From an uncultured Aquimarina sp. (GTDB lineage Bacteria; Bacteroidota; Bacteroidia; Flavobacteriales; Flavobacteriaceae): a DNA stretch of 64,000 nt. The notes under the pieces were generated by a model. It was not told the DNA's origin, ran no database searches, and was given only the letters and a program-made list of their open reading frames with translations. This document shows positions 43,926 to 52,777 of this stretch, piece after piece. The first letter of the stretch is position 1. Every line of letters begins with the position of its first letter. Location of the stretch: contig CANMFM010000003.1 in NCBI GenBank assembly GCA_947497175.1, positions 230,503-294,502 of the forward strand, in the 5' to 3' direction. A program made the translations under genes and the position numbers.

Positions 43926-44372
43926 AAAAAATTGTTAATACTATTAAATTATTTTGAAGCGAAGCGGCAAAACTACCACTTATTTTAAAATGATTAAGGG
44001 GGGATTTTTCCCTTTTTCGATGTCTGGATTATTAAAATAGGTGAACGACATAAAAAAGGGAAGTTTCGGAGTTTTATTACGGTTTTCCTCATCGATTCTT
44101 TACGGTTTTTTAGTTTTATGATGCAATAGTAGCATATTCCAGTTTCATTTTTCGGCATTGGAAAAATTCAAATGTTAAAATTTTAAATATCTAGAGTAAG
44201 AGGTTATCACATTTTTCTACCTCCGCTTTTTAAAAGGGAGAGTTGATTTCGGTTTGCGAAATCGTATTCGATTATATAGCTTCATTGTTTTGAGGCTACA
44301 CAATCATCCTGTTAGTTATACGTTAGAAGAATACATACAAATTTGTATATTAGAGTATCTAAACCCCATGCT
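43926..44372. other. intergenic region upstream of the giant RHS operon
   Basis: About 450 bp. A -7-like TAGTTTTG (plus 43968-43975, minus strand) lies 43 bp before the first operon gene. A 7-bp stem GATTTCG/CGAAATC lies at 44245-44263. No ORF is supported. The palindrome at 44335 belongs to the divergent cytochrome gene. Confidence 0.45.
44335..44348. promoter_or_regulatory. 14-bp perfect palindrome before the cytochrome c lipoprotein gene
   Basis: ATACAAATTTGTAT is a perfect palindrome 24 bp before the ATG at 44373. Its position near the expected transcription start makes it a candidate operator for a dimeric regulator. Chance occurrence in AT-rich DNA is possible. Confidence 0.4.
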
Positions 44373-44768
44373 ATGAAAAATATAAATGTAATCCTTTTAA
44401 CCTGTCTTGTTCTTATTATCGGCTATAGCTGTAGCAGTAGCGATGATTCTACTGTACCTATAACCGATGGAGGCACCCCACCACCAGATGTCAATCCTAT
44501 CCCTGATAAAACAACAACATACAATGCTGATGTGCAGGCCATTTTTGCAGCTAATTGTATAGAATGCCACGGTGCAGAACCCACTCAGGGAGCCCCTGTA
44601 GCCTTAAGTACATATCAGGAAATTATAACCGCTCTTAGCGATTGGGATGTATTTGGTAGAGTGTCTACCACTAGCTCTTTAAGAGTAATGCCACCAAACG
44701 GAAGATTGCCTCAGGAGACTGTAGATATTATTTTGGATTGGCAAGCTGATGGACTTTTAGAAGAATAA
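44373..44768 (+). CDS. c-type cytochrome lipoprotein
   Basis: A 131-aa protein from ATG 44373 (TTG 44343 would add ten residues). It has a lipobox (LIIGYSCSSS), a Ser/Pro/Asp linker, and a small cytochrome c domain with the covalent heme motif C-I-E-C-H (ANCIECHGAEP) and a Met ligand in RVMPPNGRLP. It probably carries electrons in the periplasm, anchored to the membrane. Similar single-heme lipoproteins are found near terminal oxidases or dehydrogenases; here it has no obvious partner. Confidence 0.88.
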   Translation: MKNINVILLTCLVLIIGYSCSSSDDSTVPITDGGTPPPDVNPIPDKTTTYNADVQAIFAANCIECHGAEPTQGAPVALSTYQEIITALSDWDVFGRVSTTSSLRVMPPNGRLPQETVDIILDWQADGLLEE

Positions 44769-45119
44769 GGTAACGCAAGTTGTACCAAAAGATGTAAATA
44801 ATTAAGAGCCACCAATTCTAATGACTTTTTGAAGCAAATTGTAAAAAGCTAGTATCAAGTCCTTCATTGAGTTTGAGGTGACACGACTTTTGCTTAAAAA
44901 TTTATGCCAGTCTGCGTGATTTTTGGTAGAAAATTGTATTGAAGACAAGTCATTTTTTCTATAAAAACAAAATACCTGCCATAGTAAACAACAGGTATTT
45001 TAAATTTATCTTGACAAATAAATCGGAGCTCTATTTTTATCACACTTCTCCAACTTTCAAAATATTTAACTCGACGAATTTTTAATGTAAAAAAATAGAT
45101 ATAGATGCTATAGAGACTA
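44769..45119. repeat. gene-free region with a degenerate copy of the dispersed repeat
   Basis: About 350 bp with no supportable gene. The segment 44901-44955 matches 27813-27867 over about 55 gap-free bases with roughly 80% identity by eye (GTATTGAAGACAAGT against GTATCGAAGACAAGT), so it is a decayed relative of the MITE-like element. Confidence 0.55.
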
Positions 45120-45467
45120 TTACTTGGTATTGACTCTATCCGGCCCTTTGTAGAATCTTTTAATAGCCATACTATTGTTAGTATACACCTTAACAAGATA
45201 AAATCCTTGTCTAAGCTGAGATACATCAATCTCTCTATCGAGATGTAATTCTTTTTGAATTCTTATATGGCCAGCCTGATCGATTATTTTGATTTCGATC
45301 AATTGATTTGGTACATTAGTCTCAATGGTTATAAAATGAGATGTTATTGAAGGTTTAATTTCAAAAGAAAATAATTCATCGTTGAAATCACCAACAGGGT
45401 TTTTGTCATTTGGATACACTAGTAATGATCCAATAAAAAATAAAATAAATAGTAGTAGATTTTTCAT
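45120..45467 (-). CDS. small exported protein that is mostly a T9SS sorting-like tail
   Basis: A 115-aa protein with a signal peptide (LLLFILFFIGSLLVYPND). Residues ~35-112 resemble a type A T9SS C-terminal domain: FITIETN, IEIKIIDQAGHIRIQKEL, IDVSQLRQGFYLVKVYTNNSMAIKRFYK. There is almost no cargo between the signal peptide and the tail. It could be a decayed gene whose cargo was lost, or a mini-protein processed at the T9SS. It is flanked by intergenic repeats. Confidence 0.7.
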   Translation of the reverse strand: MKNLLLFILFFIGSLLVYPNDKNPVGDFNDELFSFEIKPSITSHFITIETNVPNQLIEIKIIDQAGHIRIQKELHLDREIDVSQLRQGFYLVKVYTNNSMAIKRFYKGPDRVNTK

Positions 45468-45522
45468 AGCTTTTTATTTCAATTTACTACTAATTAAGCA
45501 ATTAGCTCGTTAACAAAAACAC

Positions 45523-45549
45523 AAAAGAGCATCAAAATGATGCTCTTTT
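45523..45549 (-). terminator. terminator of carB
   Basis: AAAAGAGCATCA (45523-45534), loop AAA, TGATGCTCTTTT (45538-45549), with T-rich sequence in the minus direction. It is a strong hairpin directly after carB. Confidence 0.75.
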
Positions 45550-45574
45550 ACAAAAATTTATGAGTTGTTAAACC

Positions 45575-48427
45575 TTATTTACTCAAATACATTTTACGTC
45601 TGGAGTATAGGTCATAAAACTGGTCATCTTTAAGATCTTTGATAAATAAGATACTTTCTCCTGTACTTTTCATTTCTGGACCTAGCTTTTTATTTACATT
45701 TGGAAACTTATTAAACGAAAATACAGGTTGCTTGATTGCATACCCATCTAAATGCGGTTTGAAATCAAAATCAGTAACTTTTTTCTCACCCAACATTACT
45801 TTTGTAGCATAATTTACATAAGGTTCTCCATAAGCTTTTGCTATAAAAGGTACCGTTCTTGATGCTCTTGGGTTTGCCTCTATAATATAAACTACATCGT
45901 CCTTTATTGCAAACTGTATATTAATCAGGCCTACTGTATTTAAGGCCAGCGCTATTTTATGAGTATGATCTTTAATTTGTTGCATCACAAACTCTCCAAG
46001 GTTGAATGCCGGTAAGGTAGCATTAGAATCTCCAGAGTGAATTCCACATGGTTCTATATGCTCCATGATACCTATGATGTAAACGTTCTCGCCATCGCAT
46101 ATTGCATCTGCTTCTGCTTCTATAGCACCATCAAGATAATGATCCAGTAACAATTTATTATTGGGTATTTTGCGCAATAGATCAACAACATGCTCTTCTA
46201 ATTCTTGTTTGTTGATTACAATTTTCATCCCTTGCCCTCCCAATACATATGACGGTCTTACTAAAATCGGAAAATCTAATCGATCAGCCACCGCCAATGC
46301 TTCATCTGCTGTTTCGGCAGTGTCAAATTCTGGATAAGGAATATTATTTTCTTTTAGAAGTTGAGAAAAACTACCTCTGTCTTCAGCTAAATCCAGCGAT
46401 TGAAAACTGGTTCCAATAATCTTGATCCCGTATCGATCTAATTTTTCAGCGAGTTTTAATGCCGTTTGCCCCCCAAGCTGAACGATAACACCCTCTGGCT
46501 TTTCATGCCTGATAATATCATAAATATGTTCCCAGAATACAGGTTCAAAATATAGCTTATCTGCGGTATCAAAATCTGTAGAAACCGTTTCTGGATTACA
46601 ATTAATCATAATGGTTTCATATCCACACTCTGCAGATGCCAAAACACCGTGTACACAACAATAATCAAACTCGATCCCCTGCCCTATTCGATTAGGTCCA
46701 GAGCCTAATACAACGATTTTCTTTTTATCACTTACTTCACTTTCATTTGAAACTGAAACTGTTCCGTCCGGGGTTTCTATTTCAGCTTCAAAAGTTGAGT
46801 AGAAATAGGGAGTCTCGGCTTTAAACTCAGCAGCACAGGTGTCTACTAATTTATACACTCTATTGATTCCTAGTTCATCTCTTTTTTGATGTACTTCACT
46901 TTCATAACACCCCACCATGTGTGCAATTTGTCTATCGGCAAATCCTTTTTGTTTTGCTTCCAGTATCAAATCTTTAGTTAGTGATTGTATAGTGTAGGTC
47001 GAGATTTCCTTTTCAAGGTTATGTAATTCTTCATATTGTTTTAAGAACCACATATCTATTTTAGTAATTTCATGTATTCTGCTCAATGGAATTCCCATTT
47101 GAATGGCATCATAAATTACAAATACTCTATCCCAGCTTGCATATGTAAGTTTTTCTATGATTTGATCATAGTTTTTATAGCCTTTACCGTCGGCACCTAA
47201 CCCGTTTCTTTTAATTTCCAGAGATTGTGTAGCTTTGTGTAATGCTTCCTGGAAAGATCTTCCGATCGCCATTACTTCTCCCACTGCTTTCATTTGTAAT
47301 CCTAACGTTCTGTCAGAGCCTTCAAATTTATCAAAATTCCATCGTGGTATTTTTACGATAACATAATCTAATGTTGGTTCAAATAATGCCGAAGTTGATT
47401 TAGTAATTTGATTATCCAGCTCATCAAGGTTGTATCCAATAGCAAGTTTTGCTGCAATCTTTGCAATTGGGTACCCTGTAGCTTTTGATGCTAATGCTGA
47501 AGATCTGGATACACGTGGGTTGATCTCGATGGCAATAATATCTTCTTTTTCATCGGGACTTACGGCAAACTGCACATTACATCCTCCCGCGAACTCTCCT
47601 ATACTTCTCATCATATGAATTGCCATATCACGCATTCGCTGATATGTTTTATCACTAAGTGTCATTGCAGGTGCCACAGTAATAGAATCTCCGGTATGTA
47701 TCCCCATCGGATCCATATTTTCTATCGCACAAATAATCACAACATTATCATTAGCGTCTCGAAGGAGTTCTAATTCATATTCTTTCCATCCTATTAGTGC
47801 TTTATCGATCATTACTTCGTGAATAGGAGAAGTTTCCAATCCTCGAGTTAATAATTCGTCAAAATCTTCTTCTTTATACACAAAAGATGCCCCAGCTCCA
47901 CCTAAGGTATAAGAAGCTCTAATTACTAAAGGAAAACCAAATTCCTGAGCGATTTCTTTTCCTTTCAGATATGATCCTGCGGTAGCCTGCGGTGCCATAC
48001 CTACCCCAATCTTAAGCATTAATTCTCTAAATTGCTCTCTATCCTCGGTGATGTTGATTGCATCGATATCTACTCCAATAATTTCTACATCAAAATCTTT
48101 CCAAATCCCTTTTTCATCAGCCTCAATACAAAGATTTAAAGCCGTTTGCCCTCCCATAGTAGGCAACACAGCGTCAATCTGAGGATGTTCTTTCAGGATT
48201 TCAATAATTGATTTAGTATTCAAAGGTTTAAGATATACATGATCAGCCATCGACGGATCGGTCATAATAGTCGCCGGGTTAGAATTGATCAAAATCGTTT
48301 CTATTCCGTCTTCTCTTAATGAACGTAATGCTTGTGATCCAGAATAATCAAATTCGCAAGCTTGTCCAATAATAATCGGTCCGGATCCAATAATCAGTAT
48401 ACTCCTAAGTTCTTCTCTTTTTGGCAT
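45575..48427 (-). CDS. carB: carbamoyl-phosphate synthase large subunit, no MGS domain
   Basis: A 950-aa protein with two homologous ATP-grasp halves. The first starts RSILIIGSGPIIIGQACEFDYSG and the second at about 574 starts KKIVVLGSGPNRIGQGIEFDYC. Further blocks include SVTVAPAMTLSD, ECNPRVSRSSA-like EINPRVSRSS and ANPRASRTVPFI. The E. coli enzyme is 1073 aa, the last ~138 being the MGS-like allosteric domain that binds UMP/ornithine. This protein stops after ILFIKDLKDDQFYDLYSRRKMYLSK, so that domain is absent. It makes carbamoyl phosphate for arginine and pyrimidine synthesis with CarA (not in the window). Confidence 0.96.
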   Translation of the reverse strand: MPKREELRSILIIGSGPIIIGQACEFDYSGSQALRSLREDGIETILINSNPATIMTDPSMADHVYLKPLNTKSIIEILKEHPQIDAVLPTMGGQTALNLCIEADEKGIWKDFDVEIIGVDIDAINITEDREQFRELMLKIGVGMAPQATAGSYLKGKEIAQEFGFPLVIRASYTLGGAGASFVYKEEDFDELLTRGLETSPIHEVMIDKALIGWKEYELELLRDANDNVVIICAIENMDPMGIHTGDSITVAPAMTLSDKTYQRMRDMAIHMMRSIGEFAGGCNVQFAVSPDEKEDIIAIEINPRVSRSSALASKATGYPIAKIAAKLAIGYNLDELDNQITKSTSALFEPTLDYVIVKIPRWNFDKFEGSDRTLGLQMKAVGEVMAIGRSFQEALHKATQSLEIKRNGLGADGKGYKNYDQIIEKLTYASWDRVFVIYDAIQMGIPLSRIHEITKIDMWFLKQYEELHNLEKEISTYTIQSLTKDLILEAKQKGFADRQIAHMVGCYESEVHQKRDELGINRVYKLVDTCAAEFKAETPYFYSTFEAEIETPDGTVSVSNESEVSDKKKIVVLGSGPNRIGQGIEFDYCCVHGVLASAECGYETIMINCNPETVSTDFDTADKLYFEPVFWEHIYDIIRHEKPEGVIVQLGGQTALKLAEKLDRYGIKIIGTSFQSLDLAEDRGSFSQLLKENNIPYPEFDTAETADEALAVADRLDFPILVRPSYVLGGQGMKIVINKQELEEHVVDLLRKIPNNKLLLDHYLDGAIEAEADAICDGENVYIIGIMEHIEPCGIHSGDSNATLPAFNLGEFVMQQIKDHTHKIALALNTVGLINIQFAIKDDVVYIIEANPRASRTVPFIAKAYGEPYVNYATKVMLGEKKVTDFDFKPHLDGYAIKQPVFSFNKFPNVNKKLGPEMKSTGESILFIKDLKDDQFYDLYSRRKMYLSK

Positions 48428-48472
48428 GTAATTAAAATTGTGTTGTGTATAATAGTTATTTCGCTAATAGAT

Positions 48473-48507
48473 ATAAAAAAAGGCGTTACCTATAAAGTAA
48501 CACCTTT
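48473..48507 (-). terminator. terminator between rpmH and carB
   Basis: AAAGGCGTTAC/GTAACACCTTT stem with one mismatch (48479-48507) and an A-run on the left that becomes a T-run in the minus direction. It ends transcription of rpmH before carB. Confidence 0.75.
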
Positions 48508-48531
48508 AATATTTTAAACTGCACATTACCA

Positions 48532-48690
48532 TTAGTGCTTATGTCTTAATTCTGAAGAAACAGATAACTTCTTTCTACCTTTTGCTCTTCTACGAGCTAA
48601 TACCTTTCTACCATTTACAGAAGCCATACGCTCTCTGAAACCGTGTTTGTTTTTTCTCTTTCTCTTTGATGGTTGAAACGTTCTTTTCAT
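48532..48690 (-). CDS. rpmH: 50S ribosomal protein L34
   Basis: A 52-aa highly basic protein: [22 protein letters not shown], then [18 protein letters not shown], the L34 signature. ATG at 48690, stop at 48532. The usual bacterial neighbour rnpA is not here; in Bacteroidota rpmH is often separate. A good promoter is visible 75-105 bp upstream. Confidence 0.97.
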   Translation of the reverse strand: MKRTFQPSKRKRKNKHGFRERMASVNGRKVLARRRAKGRKKLSVSSELRHKH

Positions 48691-48764
48691 TGCTATCTAT
48701 CTTTATAATATCTTCTTCGTATATCTTTAATTTACTTTTGAGTATATCTCCTCAAAACTGCGGG

Positions 48765-48795
48765 CAAATATACGAAGAGTTTTTACTTTGACAAA
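48765..48795 (-). promoter_or_regulatory. promoter of rpmH
   Basis: Minus strand TTTG (48795-48792), 19-bp spacer, TATATTTG (48772-48765), an exact match to the Bacteroidota vegetative consensus. The leader to the ATG is about 70 bp. Confidence 0.7.
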
Positions 48796-48828
48796 CCTAA
48801 ATATAAAAATATTTTTAATTGTTTTTAT

Positions 48829-48836
48829 TACCTTTG
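48829..48836 (+). promoter_or_regulatory. -7 element of the TPR-like gene
   Basis: TACCTTTG fits TAnnTTTG and lies 26 bp before the ATG at 48863. It is divergent from the rpmH promoter. Confidence 0.45.
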
Positions 48837-48862
48837 CCGCGTCTTAATAATTAAACAAATCA

Positions 48863-49378
48863 ATGTACAATAAAAATATAAAACTAGTAATCGCTGCAAT
48901 ACTTGTTGGCGTAGCTGTATGGCAAATAATTGAAGGATATATAGGTAATGGAATCATGATCATTTTGCTGGCATTGATATTTGTTTTTCTTTATTTTAAA
49001 AATGAATTCATTCTTCTTGCTTTTTTACGCTTGCGTAAGCAAGATTTTGACGGTGCCAAAAAATGGTTACATAAAATCCAGAATCCAGAAAATGCGCTTA
49101 CCACAAAACAGCAAGGATATTATAATTATCTGCTAGGTATTATGTTATCTCAGACGAATATTACTCAAGCCGAAAAATATCTAAAAAAAGCGATAAAGCT
49201 AGGGTTATCAATGAATCAGGATCTAGCTGTTGCCAAATTAAATCTTGCCGGTATTGCGATGACAAAGCGTAGAAAAAGAGAAGCACAACTATTGCTAACA
49301 GAAGCAAAGAAATTAGACAAGCATGGGATGCTAAAAGATCAAATTAACATGATGAAACAGCAGATGAAGAAAATTTAG
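48863..49378 (+). CDS. membrane protein with a TPR-like cytoplasmic domain
   Basis: A 171-aa protein with two N-terminal helices (residues ~7-24, 28-46). A TPR-like helical repeat follows (DFDGAKKWLHKIQNPENALTTKQQGYYNYLLGIMLSQTNITQAEKYLKKAIKLG, ...AVAKLNLAGIAMTKRRKREAQLLLTEA). The family is conserved in Flavobacteriaceae. The function is unknown; TPR suggests a scaffold at the inner membrane. Confidence 0.8.
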   Translation: MYNKNIKLVIAAILVGVAVWQIIEGYIGNGIMIILLALIFVFLYFKNEFILLAFLRLRKQDFDGAKKWLHKIQNPENALTTKQQGYYNYLLGIMLSQTNITQAEKYLKKAIKLGLSMNQDLAVAKLNLAGIAMTKRRKREAQLLLTEAKKLDKHGMLKDQINMMKQQMKKI

Positions 49379-49528
49379 GCATACTAATTGTATAACATTT
49401 TACGTTAACAAAGAGGTTTTTATTGTAGAAACCTACAGAAATCACTGGTGTAGAAATCTAAAGTTTTATAAACAAAAAATGCTTTTTTAACTACTTTATA
49501 CTACATTAGCTCTTGTAATTAATTTGTA

Positions 49529-50374
49529 ATGAAGAAATTATTAATACTAGGAATACTCTTTTTATATTTTAGCAACATTGTTGCCCAGGAAGAACGAAGA
49601 ATACCGTTTTCTACCGCTATATCAGCACATATCGTAAAGTACAATCAAAAAATGGATGCCGTTTATCGAGAAAACGATATGGAACGTGCTACGTTTTTAT
49701 TTGATTCATTAGTTACCAATCATCTTAACGGAACGTACATGGATAACTTTACGGTAAATACTATAAAGGAAGAACCTGTAGCTTTTGATGATTACGAGAA
49801 ACCAATATTTCTGATCACCTATGCGGCATGGTGCGTACCTGGTGTTGGAGAGATTCCGGCTTTAAATGATCTGGCTGATCGATTTCATGACCAAATTGAT
49901 TTTATAGTGTTGTTTTGGGACACCAAAGAGAATTTAAAATCTAAAAGCAACGAATATAGTCAAAATATTAAGTTAGTATATGTAGATGAAAAAACCAATC
50001 AGGATTCTCATATCGTAAATAAACTAAAACACGCACTTGGGTTTCCGATGATGTATTTTATGGATGAAGAAAGAAAAGTACTAAATATTCAAAAAATCGA
50101 AACACACCATTCGAGCGAGACCATAAGCAATTCATACAATATACATTTTAACTCTTTATCTAAAGGAGTTTCGTTAATTATCGCAGATCTTGACGCCAAA
50201 GGGTTATTGGCTGATGATGTAGAAGCTCCAGAAGAAGAAACCACTTCTAAAAGCAGAAAAGATAAGAGAGACGCTGATGGCCGCACTGAAGAAGAGCGTA
50301 ACATTGATGAAGAATACGAAAGATACAAGAGAGAGAAAGACTCACTAAAAAAACGTCGCAGAAGAGGTAATTAG
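49529..50374 (+). CDS. exported thioredoxin-fold protein lacking the second cysteine
   Basis: A 281-aa protein with a signal peptide (LLILGILFLYFSNIVAQ). The middle has a TlpA-like thioredoxin fold: PIFLITYAAWCVPGVGEIPAL, then VLFWDT and HALGFPMMYFMDE (cis-Pro region GFPMMYF). The redox motif is W-C-V-P-G, so the second Cys of CxxC is missing; it may have monothiol or structural use. The last ~45 residues are a highly charged tail (RKDKRDADGRTEEERN..., KKRRRRGN). Confidence 0.75.
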   Translation: MKKLLILGILFLYFSNIVAQEERRIPFSTAISAHIVKYNQKMDAVYRENDMERATFLFDSLVTNHLNGTYMDNFTVNTIKEEPVAFDDYEKPIFLITYAAWCVPGVGEIPALNDLADRFHDQIDFIVLFWDTKENLKSKSNEYSQNIKLVYVDEKTNQDSHIVNKLKHALGFPMMYFMDEERKVLNIQKIETHHSSETISNSYNIHFNSLSKGVSLIIADLDAKGLLADDVEAPEEETTSKSRKDKRDADGRTEEERNIDEEYERYKREKDSLKKRRRRGN

Positions 50375-50391
50375 CTTCTTGGTATTGCGTA

Positions 50392-50760
50392 TTATTTTCC
50401 GAAGATCATTTTTATAGCCACCAACAACAGTATTCCACCAAAAATCTTTTTGAGTAACACCTGATTGATCGATAGTGCTAACTGGCTTCCTAAATAACCT
50501 CCAAGAATAAACGTTACGGCTATTATTGCAGCGTATTTCCAGTTCACATATCCTTCTTGATAATAGTTATAAGCCGCTAATAAAGTTACCGGAACCGCCA
50601 AAACTGCCAAGCTGGTACCTTGCGCCTGATGCTGAGAAAAATTTACCCATAAAATCATCAAAGGAATCATCACTACGCTTCCCCCGATTCCCAGAGTACC
50701 GCTAAAAAAACCTGCCAATAGACCAATAAGTATAAGGGAAATAAGTACAGATGTATTCAT
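50392..50760 (-). CDS. half-length TauE/SafE (TSUP) permease
   Basis: A 122-aa protein with four helices and the TSUP motif GLLAGFFSGTLGIGGSVVMIPLM at residues ~14-36, then QGTSLAVLAVPVTLLAAYNYY and GGYLGSQLAL. TSUP transporters have two such halves (about 250 aa); this one has one and probably works as a homodimer. The substrate (sulfite, sulfonates, organic anions) is unknown. Confidence 0.88.
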   Translation of the reverse strand: MNTSVLISLILIGLLAGFFSGTLGIGGSVVMIPLMILWVNFSQHQAQGTSLAVLAVPVTLLAAYNYYQEGYVNWKYAAIIAVTFILGGYLGSQLALSINQVLLKKIFGGILLLVAIKMIFGK

Positions 50761-50824
50761 ACTACTATTAAAATAAGTAGCTAACTTAACTAAATATCTT
50801 GGAAATATTAGATAAAAGAACCTC

Positions 50825-51772
50825 TTATTGTCCTACTCCTGTTTTGTAGTACCCTTCTCTTGGTATTTTAATAATATATTCTTTGCCCGTTGCATTATTT
50901 AGATGCGGCTCTCTAAGCCATGGGTTATGGAGTTTCAGGATTTTATAATTGATATCATATTGCTTTGCAAATTCAGTAAAATCTGCAATAGGCTCATCTA
51001 CAAGAACATTAAATGTCGGGATATGTCTGTATAAATCTTCGTTATTAAAGTTAAATCCATATTGCTTTGGATTACTTAAAATTTCTTTCACTGCTACAAT
51101 TCTAAATACATACCTCCCCGTTTCCTCACCTAACAACAAATCATAATATGTAGTGACATTTTGCTCCTCGAGTCTTCTGTTAACTCCAGCTCTTCCAGCA
51201 TTATAAGATGCCGCGGCAAGAGTCCAGGATCCAAATTTTTCTTTAGCACTCTTTAGATATTTACAAGCTACACGTGTAGATTTCTCTATATGATAACGCT
51301 CATCTATATTTTGGTTTACTTCAAGACCATATTCTTTAGCGGTACCTTTAAGTATTTGCCAAAATCCAGTTGCTCTTGCCGGTGATACTGCCTGTGTCAA
51401 ACTACTTTCTATAACGGCTAGATATTTAAAATCATCAGGTACTCCCTCTTCTTTTAAAATTGGTTCTATGATAGGAAAATATTTATTTGCTCTTTTAAAA
51501 AGTAGTAAGCCATTGGATTGCCAATACGTATTTACCAACAACTCCCGATCCATTCTTTCTCTTATATCCGGATTTTCGATAGGAACAAGCTCCCCTGCAA
51601 AATTTAGATTATCTGGCATAGGAATCGCATATACATTGTAATCGTTAACCAGTTTTTGCTCAAGCGCTTCTTGAGCTACGGGTTTTTGTATATCATCTTG
51701 GGTGGCATTTACAAGAATACCAAAAGTGAATAATGCGCCTAAAAAAACTAAAATTTTCCTGATCATTTTCAT
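50825..51772 (-). CDS. lytic transglycosylase (MltD/SLT type)
   Basis: A 315-aa protein with a signal peptide (ILVFLGALFTFGILVNAT). The SLT domain has the catalytic Glu122 (VIESSLTQAVSPARATGFWQI) and the AAASYNAGRAGV motif. The C-terminal ~60 residues resemble a degenerate LysM peptidoglycan-binding domain (TEFAKQYDINYKILKLHNPWL, YIIKIPREG). It cleaves peptidoglycan glycan strands with anhydro-MurNAc formation. The small TSUP gene lies downstream. Confidence 0.93.
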   Translation of the reverse strand: MKMIRKILVFLGALFTFGILVNATQDDIQKPVAQEALEQKLVNDYNVYAIPMPDNLNFAGELVPIENPDIRERMDRELLVNTYWQSNGLLLFKRANKYFPIIEPILKEEGVPDDFKYLAVIESSLTQAVSPARATGFWQILKGTAKEYGLEVNQNIDERYHIEKSTRVACKYLKSAKEKFGSWTLAAASYNAGRAGVNRRLEEQNVTTYYDLLLGEETGRYVFRIVAVKEILSNPKQYGFNFNNEDLYRHIPTFNVLVDEPIADFTEFAKQYDINYKILKLHNPWLREPHLNNATGKEYIIKIPREGYYKTGVGQ

Positions 51773-51833
51773 ACTAAGTAGGTTTTATTTGGGGAATAAA
51801 ATATTGTTTTACAATATAACGTAAAAAGTTAGA

Positions 51834-52505
51834 CTAATGCAAGTTATCACTAATTATTTCAGGTAAATGTTTATTAAACCATCGGTATCTATTTACAATC
51901 ATTACATGAGTTCCCTGTTCTACGATAATACAATTTTTAATATTTGAAATAGGAAAAACGATATCCTTATTTCCATGAATATGTATAAGTCCTTCTGGAG
52001 TTTCTTCCTGATCCCAACACACCATTTTCTCAATAGCCCAATCCAAGTACCTTTTGTGACTTACCGACAGATAACGCTGATACATCGCTGCTCTTTTTTT
52101 TGCAAAATCCCCAAAAGCGAGTTTCTCCCAATTATCAATTTTAGAAATTAATGAAGTTGGCAACAACCTATAAGCCTTTGTTTTACGGGCAATTTTGATA
52201 CGTTTAGGCAGTTCATGCTTATTCTTAACACTAGAGATAATAATTAGTTTTTTCAAGCTTAGATACCTACTCATTTCCTGTGCCATGACACCTCCAAACG
52301 AAACACCGATCAAAACACAGTTTTTATGTTGAACTTCTGCACTCATCCTTTTTGCATAATCCTCTATAGACTCATTCTTATTAGGAATTTTCCAAGGAAT
52401 TGTATGACATTCAAATTGGTTTTTCGGGAGGTTTATATATTCGAAAATAGATACATCGGCAGCCAAGCCCGGGACAAAGTAAACATGAGTAACTTGCTGC
52501 TTCAT
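51834..52505 (-). CDS. alpha/beta hydrolase
   Basis: A 223-aa protein from ATG 52505 (MKQQVTHVYFVPGLAAD). A 20-residue N-terminal extension from ATG 52565 is not conserved-looking. Nucleophile GVSFGG, acid in HGNKDIVF, and His in EQGTHVM near the C-terminus. It is a small cytosolic hydrolase; the substrate is unknown. No signal peptide on this start. Confidence 0.82.
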   Translation of the reverse strand: MKQQVTHVYFVPGLAADVSIFEYINLPKNQFECHTIPWKIPNKNESIEDYAKRMSAEVQHKNCVLIGVSFGGVMAQEMSRYLSLKKLIIISSVKNKHELPKRIKIARKTKAYRLLPTSLISKIDNWEKLAFGDFAKKRAAMYQRYLSVSHKRYLDWAIEKMVCWDQEETPEGLIHIHGNKDIVFPISNIKNCIIVEQGTHVMIVNRYRWFNKHLPEIISDNLH

Positions 52506-52777
52506 AGGTATTTTAACAGTGGATTTAAACTTTAAATCTCGAATTTTCGTATCTTTGCATCTCAAAATTATAGTATTCCTTATTAAATAAAAGGAAAATT
52601 GATGTTATTTTTTTGTAAAAAGGGAATTTTGAACTAACAAATCTTAGTTAGCAACGTATAATTATATGGATGATTGCATAGGATTTCATTCCAGAAGATA
52701 TAGTTACAACTATGGTTAGAAATAAGAGAGGGTAACTCCTCTTATTTATGATTTAAAACCTCATAATTTTTAAAAAT

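Noticed and set aside
44894..45229. 111-aa minus-strand ORF
   Set aside because: Overlaps the start region of the better supported signal-peptide/T9SS-tail gene in another frame and has no recognisable domain.
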